DNA of 64,000 bases from Turritopsis dohrnii (GCA_027922465.2 BQMF02000003.1:2666001-2730000); one strand, 5' to 3'. Shown: positions 37,331 to 49,320, counted from the first letter of the stretch. Translations and numbers: made by a program. Notes: generated by a model from the letters alone, not told the origin.

Positions 37331-37887
37331 TCTAATACAACTAACTGGAAGCAAATAAAGAAAATATTTCTTCATAAACCAATTAAACAACTAACTACAA
37401 ATACGTCTGAACTTGATGAATGTTGAATGGAGAAGGCCACATGGTGGGCGAGCTCGTGGCTTATTGGAACCAGCAACCGAACTAAACTGGTACCGCTTAA
37501 ACCGCTGACTCAACTATTAAAAATGGCAGCCCGACCGCCAGTTAACTTGAGCTAGGCAGACTTAGCTTCAATACACCATCGTCTAAAAACAAAACACAAA
37601 TGACCCCCTGCTCTGTGACTGAGCTGTCAGTGCTTCCATCACTGAGGCAAGTAAAATATCTCGCATTTGCCACACCTTCTGTTTGCGACCTTTTCATTTC
37701 GCCTCCAATATAACCCTATAATGCTGCTTGGTTACATGATTTGTATTTTGGTTTAATACCTGTGACATTATTTTTTACTTATAATCTATCGTTATCACTA
37801 AATGTTCTTTCCATTTTAGCTAAATAGTAAGCTGAATTAAATTTTATTCTCATAAGACCCTGTCTTTTTCATTCATTTTCATGACCC

Positions 37888-38193
37888 TCAAAAAATTGAA
37901 GCAACGTTAATGACATTCTGTTGATATGCCTTGGCTCCCATTTTGCTTTTAGTTTGAAGATTGACTGCTATCTTGTGTTGCTCACCTTTAAGATGTTTTA
38001 CCAAGCAATCCCTTTCAACATTCATTGAATCTGGCCGTATCCACATTAAACAGAAGTTGCTGCTGCCACTTATTCTCTTCTCCCAACTTTTACAAATGCT
38101 ACACACTAGTTTTTCAACTTTGCCGTTTATAATGTCATACTCCAATTTACAATTGAGTTCCGTCTCCCACTTGCGTACCAACTTAGAAGCCAT
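37888..38193 (-). CDS. small zinc-finger protein, hAT-associated (ZNF862/KIAA1586-like N-terminus)
   Basis: 101 codons from ATG 38193 to a stop at 37888. The sequence KWETELNCKLEYDIINGK is followed by LVCSICKSWEKRI (CxxC), then a Trp segment, then DCLVKHLKGEQHKIAV (HxxxxxH). This matches the C2H2-like finger at the N-terminus of ZNF862, KIAA1586 and other hAT-derived proteins. It stands alone; the hAT transposase part is not seen downstream. It sits in the first intron of the TRANK1-like gene, same strand. May be a fragment of a DNA transposon or a first exon. Confidence 0.5.
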   Translation of the reverse strand: MASKLVRKWETELNCKLEYDIINGKVEKLVCSICKSWEKRISGSSNFCLMWIRPDSMNVERDCLVKHLKGEQHKIAVNLQTKSKMGAKAYQQNVINVASIF

Positions 38194-38546
38194 TTTAAGA
38201 AAAATAAGCTAACCAAATTGTTAACTGCCTAATTAACTAAACTGAAGATTAAGAATTTGCGATGGTTTTGATGATGATATTATTTTATGTTTTCATTGAG
38301 TAAAATTTGTTTCAATTACGGAGCACATGCACATGTTCAGAACAAAGGACAGGTGTTCAATGAGTTAACAGATTAATAATAATCAAAACATTTTAAAGTC
38401 GTTTTTCAATTTCTACACGATTTATGTAGTTAAGCGTCCACTTATAAGCAACAGAATTAATTCCTCAAAATAGGTGAAACACAAATGTTTCTGTCGCCCA
38501 AAAATATTTCGTAAACACCTGTTGTATTGTGTCCACTTAAATGGAC

Positions 38547-38843
38547 TTATTTTTTGAAACCTTTTCTTTTACGCTTCAACCATGGATAGTGAGGAAGAAA
38601 TGTTGTGTTCTTGCTTTGATACTCACGAGGAAAAGAAAAAGAAAACACAAGTTTGAGTTCAACAAATCTACAGAAAAACGATTGAATACAGTGTTTATTT
38701 CCAAGCTCTTTGTCAAAATTTGCCAGAGCATTTTCGACAATGGTTCTATCTATAAAATGCTTGGAAGTTTTGTCAGGGTATTTCCGAACGCATTCGGCAA
38801 ATTCTTCCTGTTCAGTTATATCCAACAAAGCCTTTCTACCCAT
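38547..38843 (-). CDS. hypothetical small protein
   Basis: 98-codon frame beginning MGRKALLDITEQEEFAECVR. The first half looks protein-like (acidic and basic residues in helical spacing, FAECVRKYPDKTSKHFIDR). The second half is Phe/Lys-rich and less convincing. Not recognised. It lies between the zinc-finger ORF and the first TRANK1-like exon and may be the edge of a transposon protein. Confidence 0.25.
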   Translation of the reverse strand: MGRKALLDITEQEEFAECVRKYPDKTSKHFIDRTIVENALANFDKELGNKHCIQSFFCRFVELKLVFSFSFPREYQSKNTTFLPHYPWLKRKRKGFKK

Positions 38844-39079
38844 GCTTTCAGTTTAGATCATACACACACAGATACACTACAACACACTTACAATCACTTT
38901 CGATCTTTACTTTAAAGTGATTATGATTTTCAACAAAAGATCTTTTGAAACTTAATTTTATTTACGTCATAGTTTGTTCGGTATTCCTGTGAAGAGTTGT
39001 ATCTAGGTGACTGATTCAATTACAATATAAACCAAATGCACTAAAAATATAAAGTAGCATAATACCGTTGAAAACTTAC

Positions 39080-39370
39080 ATATTCTCGAAAAAGATCAAT
39101 AGTCATTTCCACATTCTCACACAATGCTCGGCCAAACCATTCAATAGAGGCACATTGCTCTTGTTTATCTTCCTGGTTCATTAAACTGACAAGGCAGCAA
39201 ACACAAAACTGACATGATTCCTGTTCAAACAAACTTTCACTGCCACAATGACGCAATACTTGGATTATTTCATAACCATGTTCAGCTATGTTCAGTGTTT
39301 CCTCATAGTTACCACAGCGAAACTGGCACTGGGCATCTTTGAGATATTGAAATATATGTTCAAAATCCAT
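39080..39370 (-). CDS. TRANK1-like first coding exon (N-terminal TPR)
   Basis: 97 codons from ATG at 39370-39368 to a consensus donor (tat|gtaagt). MDFEHIFQYLKDAQCQFRCG, then NYEETLNIAEHGYEII, is a TPR helix pair with the usual G-N-Y-E-E-A-like turn. An acceptor-like ctttag|gagATGG lies six bases before the start, so a 5' untranslated exon may be spliced on further upstream. The ATG is preferred because the first TPR helix starts at once, as in TRANK1-type proteins. Ends in phase 0, compatible with exon 30667. Confidence 0.65.
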
Positions 39371-39770
39371 TCTCCTAAAGAAACCAATGGGTATAAGAAT
39401 TTGAGACCAAAACATTTTTGAATCCATAAAAATACATCAATAGGGTCATGTCAAAATCAACTATGACATGCTTAACAAACTTCTGACTTTAAGGGAAGGA
39501 TAAGGTAGAAGTCTTGGATACTAAGCATAACAAAAGTGCACTACTGAAGCAATCATCCATAATACTAAACTACAGTTTGCTTGCTAAGGTGGAAAGAGAG
39601 CCATTAGTGCCTGAAGTTTGACAAAATTAATTTTGAAATATAGTACATAAGCAAAAAAATTTTGATATATAAATAAAATATTGCTTCTAGGAACCATGGA
39701 TGAAGATCATGGAGATCATAGTTATTGAATAATTCATTATCTCTGATTATTATGGAGAATAATCATTTAA

Positions 39771-41044
39771 AGGAGTGGTGTCATGAAAATTATATATTCC
39801 TTGTTTTAATGTAGATAAGCCAAAAGAAATTTAATTTGGAAAAAAAATTCATTTTTTTCGTTTTAAAATGCTACTTTGAAAAATAGGTTTGAAACGCTAA
39901 ATAATTATGTGATATGTCATTGAAGAAGCTATGTTGAGTGTCGTTGCGATGTTTTGTTCTTAAAAACTTGAGTATCTGTGCTGCTGTTGGATGTGACAGT
40001 GACTCAACCAAAGGACAGAACATCAGTTTGTTTAGATTACCTAAAATTCATATTTTTTAAAAAAAAATATGGATTTCAAAGTTGAAGCAAGGTCAATCTT
40101 CTATCTGAAAAACATATACGGATATACCTCTTACATTTTAGAGGAATCGTGTTTTGGAAGGTAAATATTTTATAAGGAGTTTGTACTTTTGTGCTTTATC
40201 TACATTCTTCGTTTTCCATAGGTGAAATTTTACTTTCTTTGTGCAAGTGTTTCATTCGTTTTTTTGTTTTCATGTTTCTCTTCTAACTGGGCATTTCGTT
40301 TCACCGATTATTTCATTATTTTTTTTATAGAATGAACTACTGATTCTTGAACTCCTGCATAGATGTTACACAATTTTCACCTGAAACAGAAAATTGGAAA
40401 AACTTTAACTTTTAATATATGAACTTTACTACATTTAATGATCAACTCAATATTGCATGTTTTTTTTCGTTTTGATTAGTAAAAAAATTTATTTTGAAAT
40501 TTATCGTCTTCAATCGTATGAACTTCTTTGTAACCAGAACAATCAATTTACTTCAACAATACAATTTCTACATCTGCATCACTGTATTTTGCCAACTCTC
40601 TCCAGTAAAGCATTTTCGTCAGCATCAGCACAATCTTCATCTGGACTTTTTCATGTTCTTTACAGCAACTAGGTCAAAACTATACATAATAGCTCTTAAC
40701 GGCTAAAATTCTCTTGAATAAGAATCATTGCTATATTCTTCATCTTCACTGAGAATCTCTGATTCCTCTTCATTTGAATTTCACTCATGAAACCTCGTTC
40801 CAGACCACTCAAACATGAAAAACTAATAAGCTCCTTTGCACTGACACAACAAATAAAAATAAAGGGAACTTTTTCAATGACGTCACACGTTTTTCATCAG
40901 AAATAAAGACGGGGTTTATACAATAATTAAATATTCAATATCTCCGGAAATAAAATGTTTTTTAAAAAAGTTTTAACGTAGGCTAACTATATAATATATT
41001 TTTTAACTAAAATTTGTCAAAAAATTTGAAATGACAATATTCCT
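39771..41044. mobile_element. TTAA-flanked DNA transposon remnant with THAP finger
   Basis: Bounded on both sides by TTAA (39767-39770, 41045-41048). Ends AGGAGTGGTGTCATGAAAAT and, inverted, AGGAATATTGTCATTTCAAA agree at about 16 of 22 positions. Plus-strand 39980-40050 reads CAAVGCDSDSTKGQNISLFR, then LPK. This is the first half of a THAP zinc finger (C-x4-C, FxRLP), cut by a stop. TTAA duplication plus THAP fits a Kolobok-type element. The transposase catalytic part is missing. Confidence 0.55.
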
Positions 41045-41048
41045 TTAA

Positions 41049-43020
41049 AAACACCACTTTTTGAGAACTTATCAGACAATAATTCTTGTTTCTGCTATTG
41101 CCACATTTCTAATGGATTAGGATAATGAATTCTGCATTGTAATCATATAGTCTAATACCACATTCCGCATTAATTCTGAACCTATAGCTATAATAAGTTG
41201 CAAGTTGAATGTACTTTCACTTTTAATAAAATAAATAGAAAACAAAAAGATCTCACCAAAAGGTCTTTCATTTTAAGGCTTCATTTCGAAATGATTTCTT
41301 GTGAAATAGATCGTTTCTTCTACATCATTCATGAGCGAGGTTTCTGGGAAATACCTTCCTCTCGTTTTGTAAATCACACCAGATGCAAGAAGCTACCTGT
41401 AAAATTCTCGGAAAAAATTGTTTTAATTAAGTTGCTTTGAATTATTGCCTTTAGATCTATTGACAAACCTCGTTCCAGACCACTCAGTACAAGTATATGG
41501 TTTGTTGTTAGGGTATTCACACACTACAGGGGTTCTTCCCTTTCTTAAGTTGTCTCATGATTATGACAATATAGAAATATAATAGAAACAATTTATATGG
41601 TTTCATGAAATATTCATTATTAAGAGAATTGACTATCGATTCAAAAAAGATTCAAAAACGATTCAAAACATTTGCTTTTTATTTACACAGCTTTATCCCA
41701 CACTGTGTTTTAGCTTGAACACGTTTTAACTTGAAAGTCTTTAAATCAGTAGGCAAATTTGTTGAAAAATCACTGCGAAAGAGTGCATTTCTATAGAAAT
41801 ATACACACTATTTCAATAAAAATACTCTTCATGGCAGTGACTTTTTGACGATTTTGCGAGCTTTAGCAGTAATCTCTTTTATTTTGTTCATAAAGAAAGC
41901 TAGAGGTTCTTCGCACAGATTGGGAACAAGTGATTAAGTACGTGAATAAGTGAGTAAGTAACCACGAATATTGAGTCTTGCACAATATTCACCCTCCTTG
42001 TGTTCTCTACTTACGGAGAGGAAGGACCCAAGAGAATTTAATCTTTTATAAGATTCTGACTAAGGCGTATTGTATGCAGGACAGGACAGAGGTGTCATCA
42101 AATAATGTCTTAGATAAGATGTAAATTATCTTTCCTAATTATGAGTTCAGCTCTGCTTCTCGAAGCAAGCAACCGCTGTTCCGCAAAAATAACGCGAAAG
42201 TTCTCTTTAACTCTCAAATTTAGTTATACTTCAAATCCACTCCCCTGGTCTGTCAATTTTGTTTACACGAGTTTCTTGTTATTTCGCACATTCCTTGTGT
42301 TCATTCATGTCCTGTCGAATTAAAGATTACAAATCACTTATTGGTCAGTGTGATTAGCAGCTGATTTTTCATCAACATTTCATATCCGTCCGCCTCACTA
42401 GTAGTTGTAGGCTGATATTTGAACTGAGGCTAGAATCGTGGCTTAATTCAGAATTATTTATTAATTATATGAATGACCGTTTAATGACCTGTAAAAAGGT
42501 GTGTCATGCGCTACTAAAAATGACTTAACCAATGATATTCTGTGTTTGTTGCACAGTGTGTTTCATAGTGTTGGAAACGGAAAATGTAAAAAATGTAAAT
42601 TTTCCGTTTCCACTGTATAAGCCTGACGATTACCCTCTGAAATACAATGATCATTATTGGAAAGTTACCCTAGTCTACACGAGCTGCAATTTCTTTTAAT
42701 TTCGTAATCGTAAATAATCACAGCGAGAGCAGTTTACTTTTGAACTCTTCACGGATCATGAGAATCACATTTTGTGAACATACTCTCAGAGCTGGTAGCT
42801 TCTTTTGATAGTAAACTTTCATTTATTCTATATCAGATTCAATACACCTTTCCAGAAATTCTGTTTAAATGCCGAGTTAATGCTTAGTTATCAAGTTTGG
42901 CCTCGTTTTCTATATTTTTCATTGCTTTTCTAATTGCATGTTCTCAGTAAGTAATAGTTATAATTAATGGGACATTAATTAAGAGACATGGAACTCCTTT
43001 CTTGCCCGATGGAGCCTCTT
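41049..43020. other. intergenic DNA with one hairpin
   Basis: No supported gene. Contains a perfect 12-base inverted repeat (ggaaacggaaaa at 42573, ttttccgtttcc at 42600) with a 15-base loop. Also contains two copies of caaacctcgttccagaccactca-like sequence (near 40790 and 41468). Confidence 0.5.
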
Positions 43021-43063
43021 CAAACGTGGCACCGAACTCCAACCCAATGAAGCCTGTCATTTT

Positions 43064-43618
43064 TTGTCACTATTCGAGTGTTGTGACGAGGACCTTGGCG
43101 ATGACATTTTGAAAAACCCAAACACTGATCTAGTTGGACTCACCGAAGATGAACTTTTGGTGTTGATAAAACGTTTGGCTGTTACCCCAGTTGCGGTGAG
43201 TGTCAGACGTTCCGATCTGTTGTCATTATCCCAATGTGATGATGAAAGTGCCCGAACTTATTACGTACGCATCAGAGGAAAGGCAGCAACATGTGCCTAT
43301 GCTATTAGATGTAGTGATGCCCAGTGTAACCAATCTGTAGACTTCACAGATATTATCGTCAAAGACGTTTTCATTTCTGGTCTATCAGATGATGAGATAA
43401 GACGTGAGGTTCTTGGCTGGAGTGACCTAGACCAAAAATCGATTGAAGAGACTGTTGCATTTGTCGAAGCCAAAGAGATGGCCCGCCAGGCAATGAACAG
43501 AGAAGCTACAACCGCTTCAATATCCACCTACACAAGACAGAACAAACAATTACCAAGTAAACACCCACCCACTCGCCACAAAACAGGGAGGTGCACAGAC
43601 TGTAAAGTAGAGATCTAA
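43064..43618 (+). pseudogene. Ty3/gypsy gag
   Basis: 184 codons of Gag. LSQCDDESARTYYVRIRGKA lies within the retrotransposon-gag helix bundle, and a CTDC zinc half-site sits at the end, followed by TAA at 43616-43618. After the stop the same frame resumes with CSKCW, so the zinc region is split by the stop. The true gag start was probably upstream (MELLSCPMEPLQ near 42988), but it is out of frame here. Confidence 0.6.
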
Positions 43619-43648
43619 TCTTCAGTTTGGAGTAGGCGACGAAAGCAA

Positions 43649-46034
43649 ATGGTTGAAAGACATTTTTGTTCTAAGTGTTGGGCTAACAAAAGCAAAAAGC
43701 CTAGCCAAAAGGAAGTGAATACAATCAATGATGCCATGGATGAGGCAGGAGCCATCTCAATTATTGGAGGTATCACCCAACAATCACCACCGATTGCTCA
43801 TCTTCTCTTTGACTCGGATAACGGATGGAAGAAAATGCATTCCATGAAGCATCCAACTCTTCAACTTACCGCCAGCATTGCACCAAAGGACTATTCGTCT
43901 CTCGGTCGAGATCCACCAACCATGAAGCCCACTAAAGTCGAAGTTGTGACCGACACTGGGACCCAATCGTGCTTGTGGGGCCTTCAAAATTTTCTGAAAT
44001 ATGGCTTTAAAGAGACTGATTTGATTCCAGTGAAGCATGAACTCTTTGCTGCGAATAAAGAAAGGATACCTATCGTTGGGGCCATCTTGCTTAGATTGTC
44101 AGGCGACTCACCAGACGGTAGTCTTCATTCAGCTGGAGTTATGGTGTACATCAGCCCATCAACAAATCGATTCTTTTTGTCAAGAGATGCACTGATACAG
44201 TTGAACGTAATCCCAAAGGATTTCCCGTGCCTCGGCGCTGCTACAACTGCAGAGACTGCCTCCATCGAGACAAATCAGTGTGGATGCCCCAAACAAACTA
44301 CACCCCCTCCTCGACCTGCTGTGTTACCTTTTGAGTGCTGTCCAGACAACATTCAGAAGATGAAAGACTGGTTGATAGAACGTTACTCAACATCGACCTT
44401 TAACAAATGCACTCACCAGACTTTACCCGGAATGACCGGGCCAGCTATTTCTCTCCACGTGAACCCAGACGCCACACCCCATTCAATCCACACACCCCTT
44501 CCAGTGCCGATTCATTGGCAGGATGCTGTCAAGAAACAACTCGACGATGACGTCAACCTTGGAGTGCTCGAAAATGTACCATTTGGAGAGCCATCCTTAT
44601 GGTGCCACCGCATGGTTCTCACCCGCAAACCAGATGGCAGTCCTAGAAAAACTGTCGACCTCTCAACATTGAATTCACACTGCCTATGGGAGACACACCA
44701 TGTCAAATCCCCCTTCCATCAGGCCAAATCAGTCCCCCCCAGATACATGGAAAACAGTTATCGATGCCTGAAACGGCTTTCATTCCGTCCCCATTGCTCC
44801 CGAGGATCGGCACTATACAACTTTCATAACTCCGTGGGGGCGATACCGTTACAAGGTGGTACCCCAAGGATTCTTGGCTAGTGGAGACGGTTACTCTCGA
44901 CGCTATGATGAGATAATCGCAGACGTAGAACGCAAAACGAAGGTTGTTGACGACACTCTGATGTGGGATTCTGAAAACTCTCTTGCAAACCACTGGTGGA
45001 GGGTAATTGATTTTTTAGATCTTATCGGACACAATGGCATAATTGCCAACATCGAGAAATTTCAATTTGCAAGTAAAACAGCTGATTTTGCCGGATTCAC
45101 TATCTCCGAGAAAAGAGTCAAACCACTCCAGAAATTCATCAATGCCATTGAAGATTTCCCCACTCCATCCAAGATAACCGATGTTCGCTCGTGGTTCGGT
45201 TTAGTAAACCAGGTGTCACACTATGATAAACTTTCAGAACTCATGTCACCCTTTAAGCATCTTTTAAGCCCAAGATCCCAATTTGAATGGACCAACGAGC
45301 TCGACAAAACATTCCGTGAATCCAAAAAGCTTATCGTTGAAGCCATTAAACATGGAGTTGAAATCTACGATCTGTCGCTCCCAACATGCCTTCGCCCCGA
45401 TTGGTCGAAGATTGGTATCAGCTATTACCTGTCACAGAGGCATTGCGAATGCACCAACTTATCGCACGACTGTTGCCCAAAAGGTTGGGAAATTACACTC
45501 GCTGGCTCCCGATTTTTGAAGCCTTTAGCTATTGCATGGTCGCTTGAACAAACTAGACACTTTACCCAGGGCTGTGACGAATTGCTAGTGGTTACCGATC
45601 ACAAACCACTTGTTCAGCTTTTCTCCGACCGAACACTGGATGAAATCATAAATCCTCGCTTGTTCAAACTGAAGCAGCGCACCTTGATGTGGAGATTCAC
45701 CATCCAGCATTCACCAGGAAAGTCAGGTCTCTTCTCAGATGCAACGTCCCGACACCCAGTTAACGACGCGTTGTCATGCATCTGCATTGAAGAGGAAGTT
45801 GTTGATGATGACATTGACTCAGAACTTTTCGAAATTGCTGCCAATCAAGTCAACGCTCTTCAAGCGATCACTTGGGAAAGGGTAAAGAAGCACTCACTCT
45901 CCGACCAGCAAACCAAGGACCTGATGGAACTCATTCAGTCAGGCTTCCCAAAGCAACCGTCCGATCCACCCCCAATGTCAAGTCATTTTGGAAATGTAGA
46001 GACGCTTTGCACATCATTGACGACGTTGTTATGA
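43649..46034 (+). pseudogene. Ty3/gypsy protease, RT and RNase H (frameshifted)
   Basis: The frame 43649-44881 carries the aspartic protease (VVTDTGTQSCLWG, catalytic DTG near 43951) and the start of RT (PSLWCHRMVLTRKPDGSPRK). A one-base shift at the C7 run near 44735 moves RT to another frame (DTWKTVIDA, then TGA, then GFHSV and VVPQGFLASGD). Frame 44856-46034 continues with VVDDTLMWDS (VDD active site), the thumb (FGLVNQVSHYDKL) and RNase H (CLRPDWSKIGISYYL, VVTDHKPLVQLF). The usual segment with the catalytic Glu between AGSRFL and LAIAWSLEQ is missing (near 45520), apparently by an in-frame deletion. Confidence 0.75.
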
Positions 46035-46792
46035 TGCAACATCGAATTGTTATACCAGAGCCTCTCCGGACAGAGGTCCTACAAACACTCCATTCAGCTC
46101 ATCAAGGTGAGACAGCCATGGGGGAACGTGCCCGACAATCCGTTTATTGGCCAGGCATTGACAACGATATTGAACACACCCGACGAAGCTGCCTTAGCTG
46201 TAACAAGAACGCCCCTTCCCAGCCACGGTTGCCACCTTATGAACCCCACATTCCAACGACACCCTTCGAAGCAATCTGTTCTGACTATTCTTTTTACAAG
46301 GGCCATTACTACTTTATCGCAGCGGATCGTTTGTCAGGCTGGACTGAACAGTCTTGTGTACGCCCTGGTACCTCAGAATCTGGTGCCAGTGGCTTGATTG
46401 CATCGCTTCGCACACTCTTTTCAACATTCGGTGTTCCTGTAGAGCTTACAAGTGATGGTGGGCCAGAGTTCTTCGCAAAGTCAACAAATGATTTCCTCGA
46501 ACGATGGGGAGTTAAACACCGCGTATCGTCAAGCTACTTACCCTCATCAAATGGTCAGGCTGAGCTAGCGGTTAAATCCACAAAGCGCCTTTTGATGGAC
46601 AACATCAATGAGAATGGTGACCTCAACACCGACAAAATTGTTCGAGCATTGTTGATGAAACGTAATACCCCAGATCCAGGTTGCAAGCTGTCACCAGCCG
46701 AAGTTTTATTTCGACATCCACTTCGTGATTCCCAGAGGCGTAGCCAGAGGTCAGTCAAAATTTGTGGAGGAGAGTTAAGGCATTTAGGGTAG
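45985..46792 (+). pseudogene. Ty3/gypsy integrase (catalytic core intact, C-terminus lost)
   Basis: After a frame change near 45985 the frame reads the zinc-binding domain (LHSAHQG and SCLSCNK, an HHCC-type site), then the DDE core. The residues are Asp in ICSDYSFYKG, Asp in LTSDGGPEFF and Glu in SSNGQAELAVK. The frame ends in an unrelated SQRRSQRSVKICGGELRHLG tail, replacing the normal C-terminal domain. Confidence 0.7.
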
Positions 46793-46831
46793 AAAAGGAA
46801 AGCGTGCAAGTAACTTAATCACCACTTAAGA

Positions 46832-47113
46832 TTGAAAAGAAATATCGAACCTCACTCACTCGTCGGACGTCAGCCAACACCCCTCCCCCCTTCATTTCCA
46901 GCCCCATCTCCGGCTCCAGTCACGATCAACCCGCCCGCACAAACAACTCCAGCTGATCCTGAATTCTTAGTTCCTGACAAGCCCATCGTTGTCCCCACAT
47001 TGCACGACGGGAGTCGCGTCGAAACATCCCCACCACGTCGATCCACACGTGAACGTCGCCCTACAAAGTTTTACGATCCCCAATCAGGGAGATATGTAGA
47101 CCAAAATCCCTGA
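46832..47113 (+). pseudogene. Ty3/gypsy proline-rich C-terminal tail
   Basis: A 93-codon Pro-rich frame ending in RRSTRERRPTKFYDPQSGRY, then V, a tail typical of integrase-end or chromodomain-like extensions of this gypsy group. Separated from the integrase by about 40 bases of foreign sequence and a frame change. Confidence 0.5.
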
Positions 47114-47639
47114 TTTCTTATGAACATTTAATGAACTTTATGGACTTCATGAGACTGTTGTTTTGGTTGACATTGTTGTGTTGTTGCCACAAGCAAAAGA
47201 ACTTTCATGGACTTTATGGAATTTGAGGCATTTGCCATAAATGCTACTTGCTTTTGCTTGTTATGTTTATTTTATACAGCTAGGGCTAATTATGTTGTTT
47301 TCCTTACCATCAAGGGAAGGGAGATGTAGAATAGTTATGTTGTATTTTAGGATCTTTTTCTTTCTTTTAGTTACCACATTCTTATACTAATATAATACTA
47401 AAGTACTAAGAAAGACACTATTGTTTAACTCTTTTGTTATCTGGTATTTATTAAGTTATAGATTTTGATCATTAACAAACTGCAGTGGGAAAATTTTCGG
47501 TAATTATAAGCACAGAGACGTGGCCCGTATGGACAACTCAGCCAAAATATAGTATATAAACATGAATTCGGGAAAGGTGTATTTAAACTAATCCACTAAA
47601 TGTATAATGTATTTCACCCTTTGGCTGTGCTTTGTACAG

Positions 47640-48075
47640 TTCAAAGTTTTTTAAAGTACTTTTCGCGGGCAGAAACTTTCCCGTGTCTAAAAAACCGCGA
47701 AATTTATGGAATAAACTTTCGCGCTTTGCAGATTTTGGAAGAACTTTCTCGGAAAAAACTTTCGCGAATCGAAGAAAAAGTTTGTTTTCGTGTGAAAAAA
47801 CTTTCGCGAATAATGAGCAAAAAAAACCAACAAATTTTTAAAATTTTTCTTTCTTATTTTATAAAAGTAAAAAACTATAACTAATTTTCTTCAACTTCCC
47901 ACTCAGAATCGGTTTCGTCATCGGTTTCTCTATCTTCACCAAAGTACCGCTGAAGTTTAGCACATCGCAAACATAGCATTTTCTTTCTTCCGCGTTTTGC
48001 TGTTTTGAAATTTCAAAAGGCATAAAGCGAAAATGGGCCCCAAAGATGCGAAAGTTTCTGCCCACGAAAGTTTCT
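47640..48075. repeat. AACTTTCGCG-rich dispersed repeat
   Basis: At least six occurrences of aaactttcgcg / cgcgaaa-type words (47656-47815), then related gaaagtttctg words in inverted sense near 48050-48075. This suggests long, diverged inverted ends of about 430 bases. No coding capacity. Confidence 0.4.
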
Positions 48076-48864
48076 GGCCTTTAGACTTTATTAACACAAT
48101 GTTTAAACAGAAATTCGGAAAGGTCTACACGTTTTTTTATAAAGGACACGTTTATAAGCAACACTAGTAAATTTCCTTAAGAAGTCACAGTAGTACTACA
48201 TATGGCTACTGATGCTCTGATATAGTTTTGTTTTGCAAATAAAACTCATCGAGTGTCGGTTGTTTCAACAGCTTAAATAATGGATATTTGATATTAAATT
48301 TTAACTAATTTTGTCACTGTTGTTTTCAAAGAATAGAGAAGAAAGAAAACAATGATGCAATGGAAGAGTAAGTTTAATCATTTAGCTATCCAAAAAATAT
48401 ACGGTTACATAGTTAATATTCTGTTTATTTTCCAGAAATTCAGTCATAAAGTAAACAACTGAATTTGAGAACGGAGCTTTTTCTTTTCTTGCAATGCTAG
48501 ACATCATGCTTTAAATGCGCATGCGTATAATAAGATTCCGCATTTCTAGTGAAACTGAACGGACGTGAAGGATCTTTACGTAAATTAATTAGCAACATAA
48601 AATTTTGAAATGATGCAGCACTAGCATAGCAGCTACAGCACATTTCTTAAAATTGATACACTAGGTTGTTAGAATAGGTTGCACTACTAAGGTTGTGCGC
48701 TCTATGTGATTTGAATGTCTCAGACTTTATACTTAGTTACTTTTATCAAACTACTACACAAAAGATTTCAAAACGGGGCCCGATAAATGCTTAACAAATT
48801 AAGCATAACACTGCTGGTAAAAAATGGTAATTTTTTAAGCAACATTACTACTACTTTAATCGAA

Positions 48865-49320
48865 TAATTAATTTTCGCGAATTTTTGCCTTTATCGCGAA
48901 AATTTTTTATCGCGAAATCACGTGAAATCATCGGATCGCGAAGTACCCGTCCGTGAAAATAAATCCAGTTGGGCTTTTTCTTTATGTCTTTCCTTTTTTT
49001 GTTCATATTCATTGGGTTAAGAAATGAACGATGGAATGGGTGAAGCAGGGATTGCTGACGCTATTTCTCCTGGGTTTAAAAGAACTGCCAAACTTACGCC
49101 CATTTAGCGATTATACGTTATGAAATCTAACAGTTGATGAAATAGAAGGCTACCGTCAGTCTATTTTTTGAAATCATAATCCTTCTGATCGTGAAAATAA
49201 ATCCACAAGAAATTTTTCGAAACAACCATTCGTGAAAATTAATCCACGCCAAATTCTTCAAAGTTCCCTTATTCGCGAAAATAAAATAAATCTAAAATCA
49301 AAAACCCGCAAAAATTAATC
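48865..49320. repeat. TCGCGAAAATWAATCC-rich dispersed repeat
   Basis: Repeated ttcgcgaa, cgtgaaaataaatcca and cgcgaaaataaa words at both ends with unrelated sequence between. Related in vocabulary to the MITE at 28.30-28.73 kb. Probably another non-autonomous element placed just upstream of IPO9. Confidence 0.4.

Larger units (their letters stand above)
43025..47335 (+). mobile_element. degraded Ty3/gypsy LTR retrotransposon
   Basis: Order gag, protease, RT, RNase H, integrase and a Pro-rich tail, all plus strand. The GC content is visibly higher than in the flanks. A polypurine run aagggaaggga precedes TGTAGAATAGTTATG at 47325, a possible 3' LTR start. No 5' LTR or primer-binding site was recognised, and the right LTR end is not defined. 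The coding region is broken by a stop near 43616, a frameshift at a C7 run (44733-44739) with a TGA soon after, a frameshift near 45985, and a deletion in RNase H. Lies between the TRANK1-like gene and IPO9. Confidence 0.8.
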
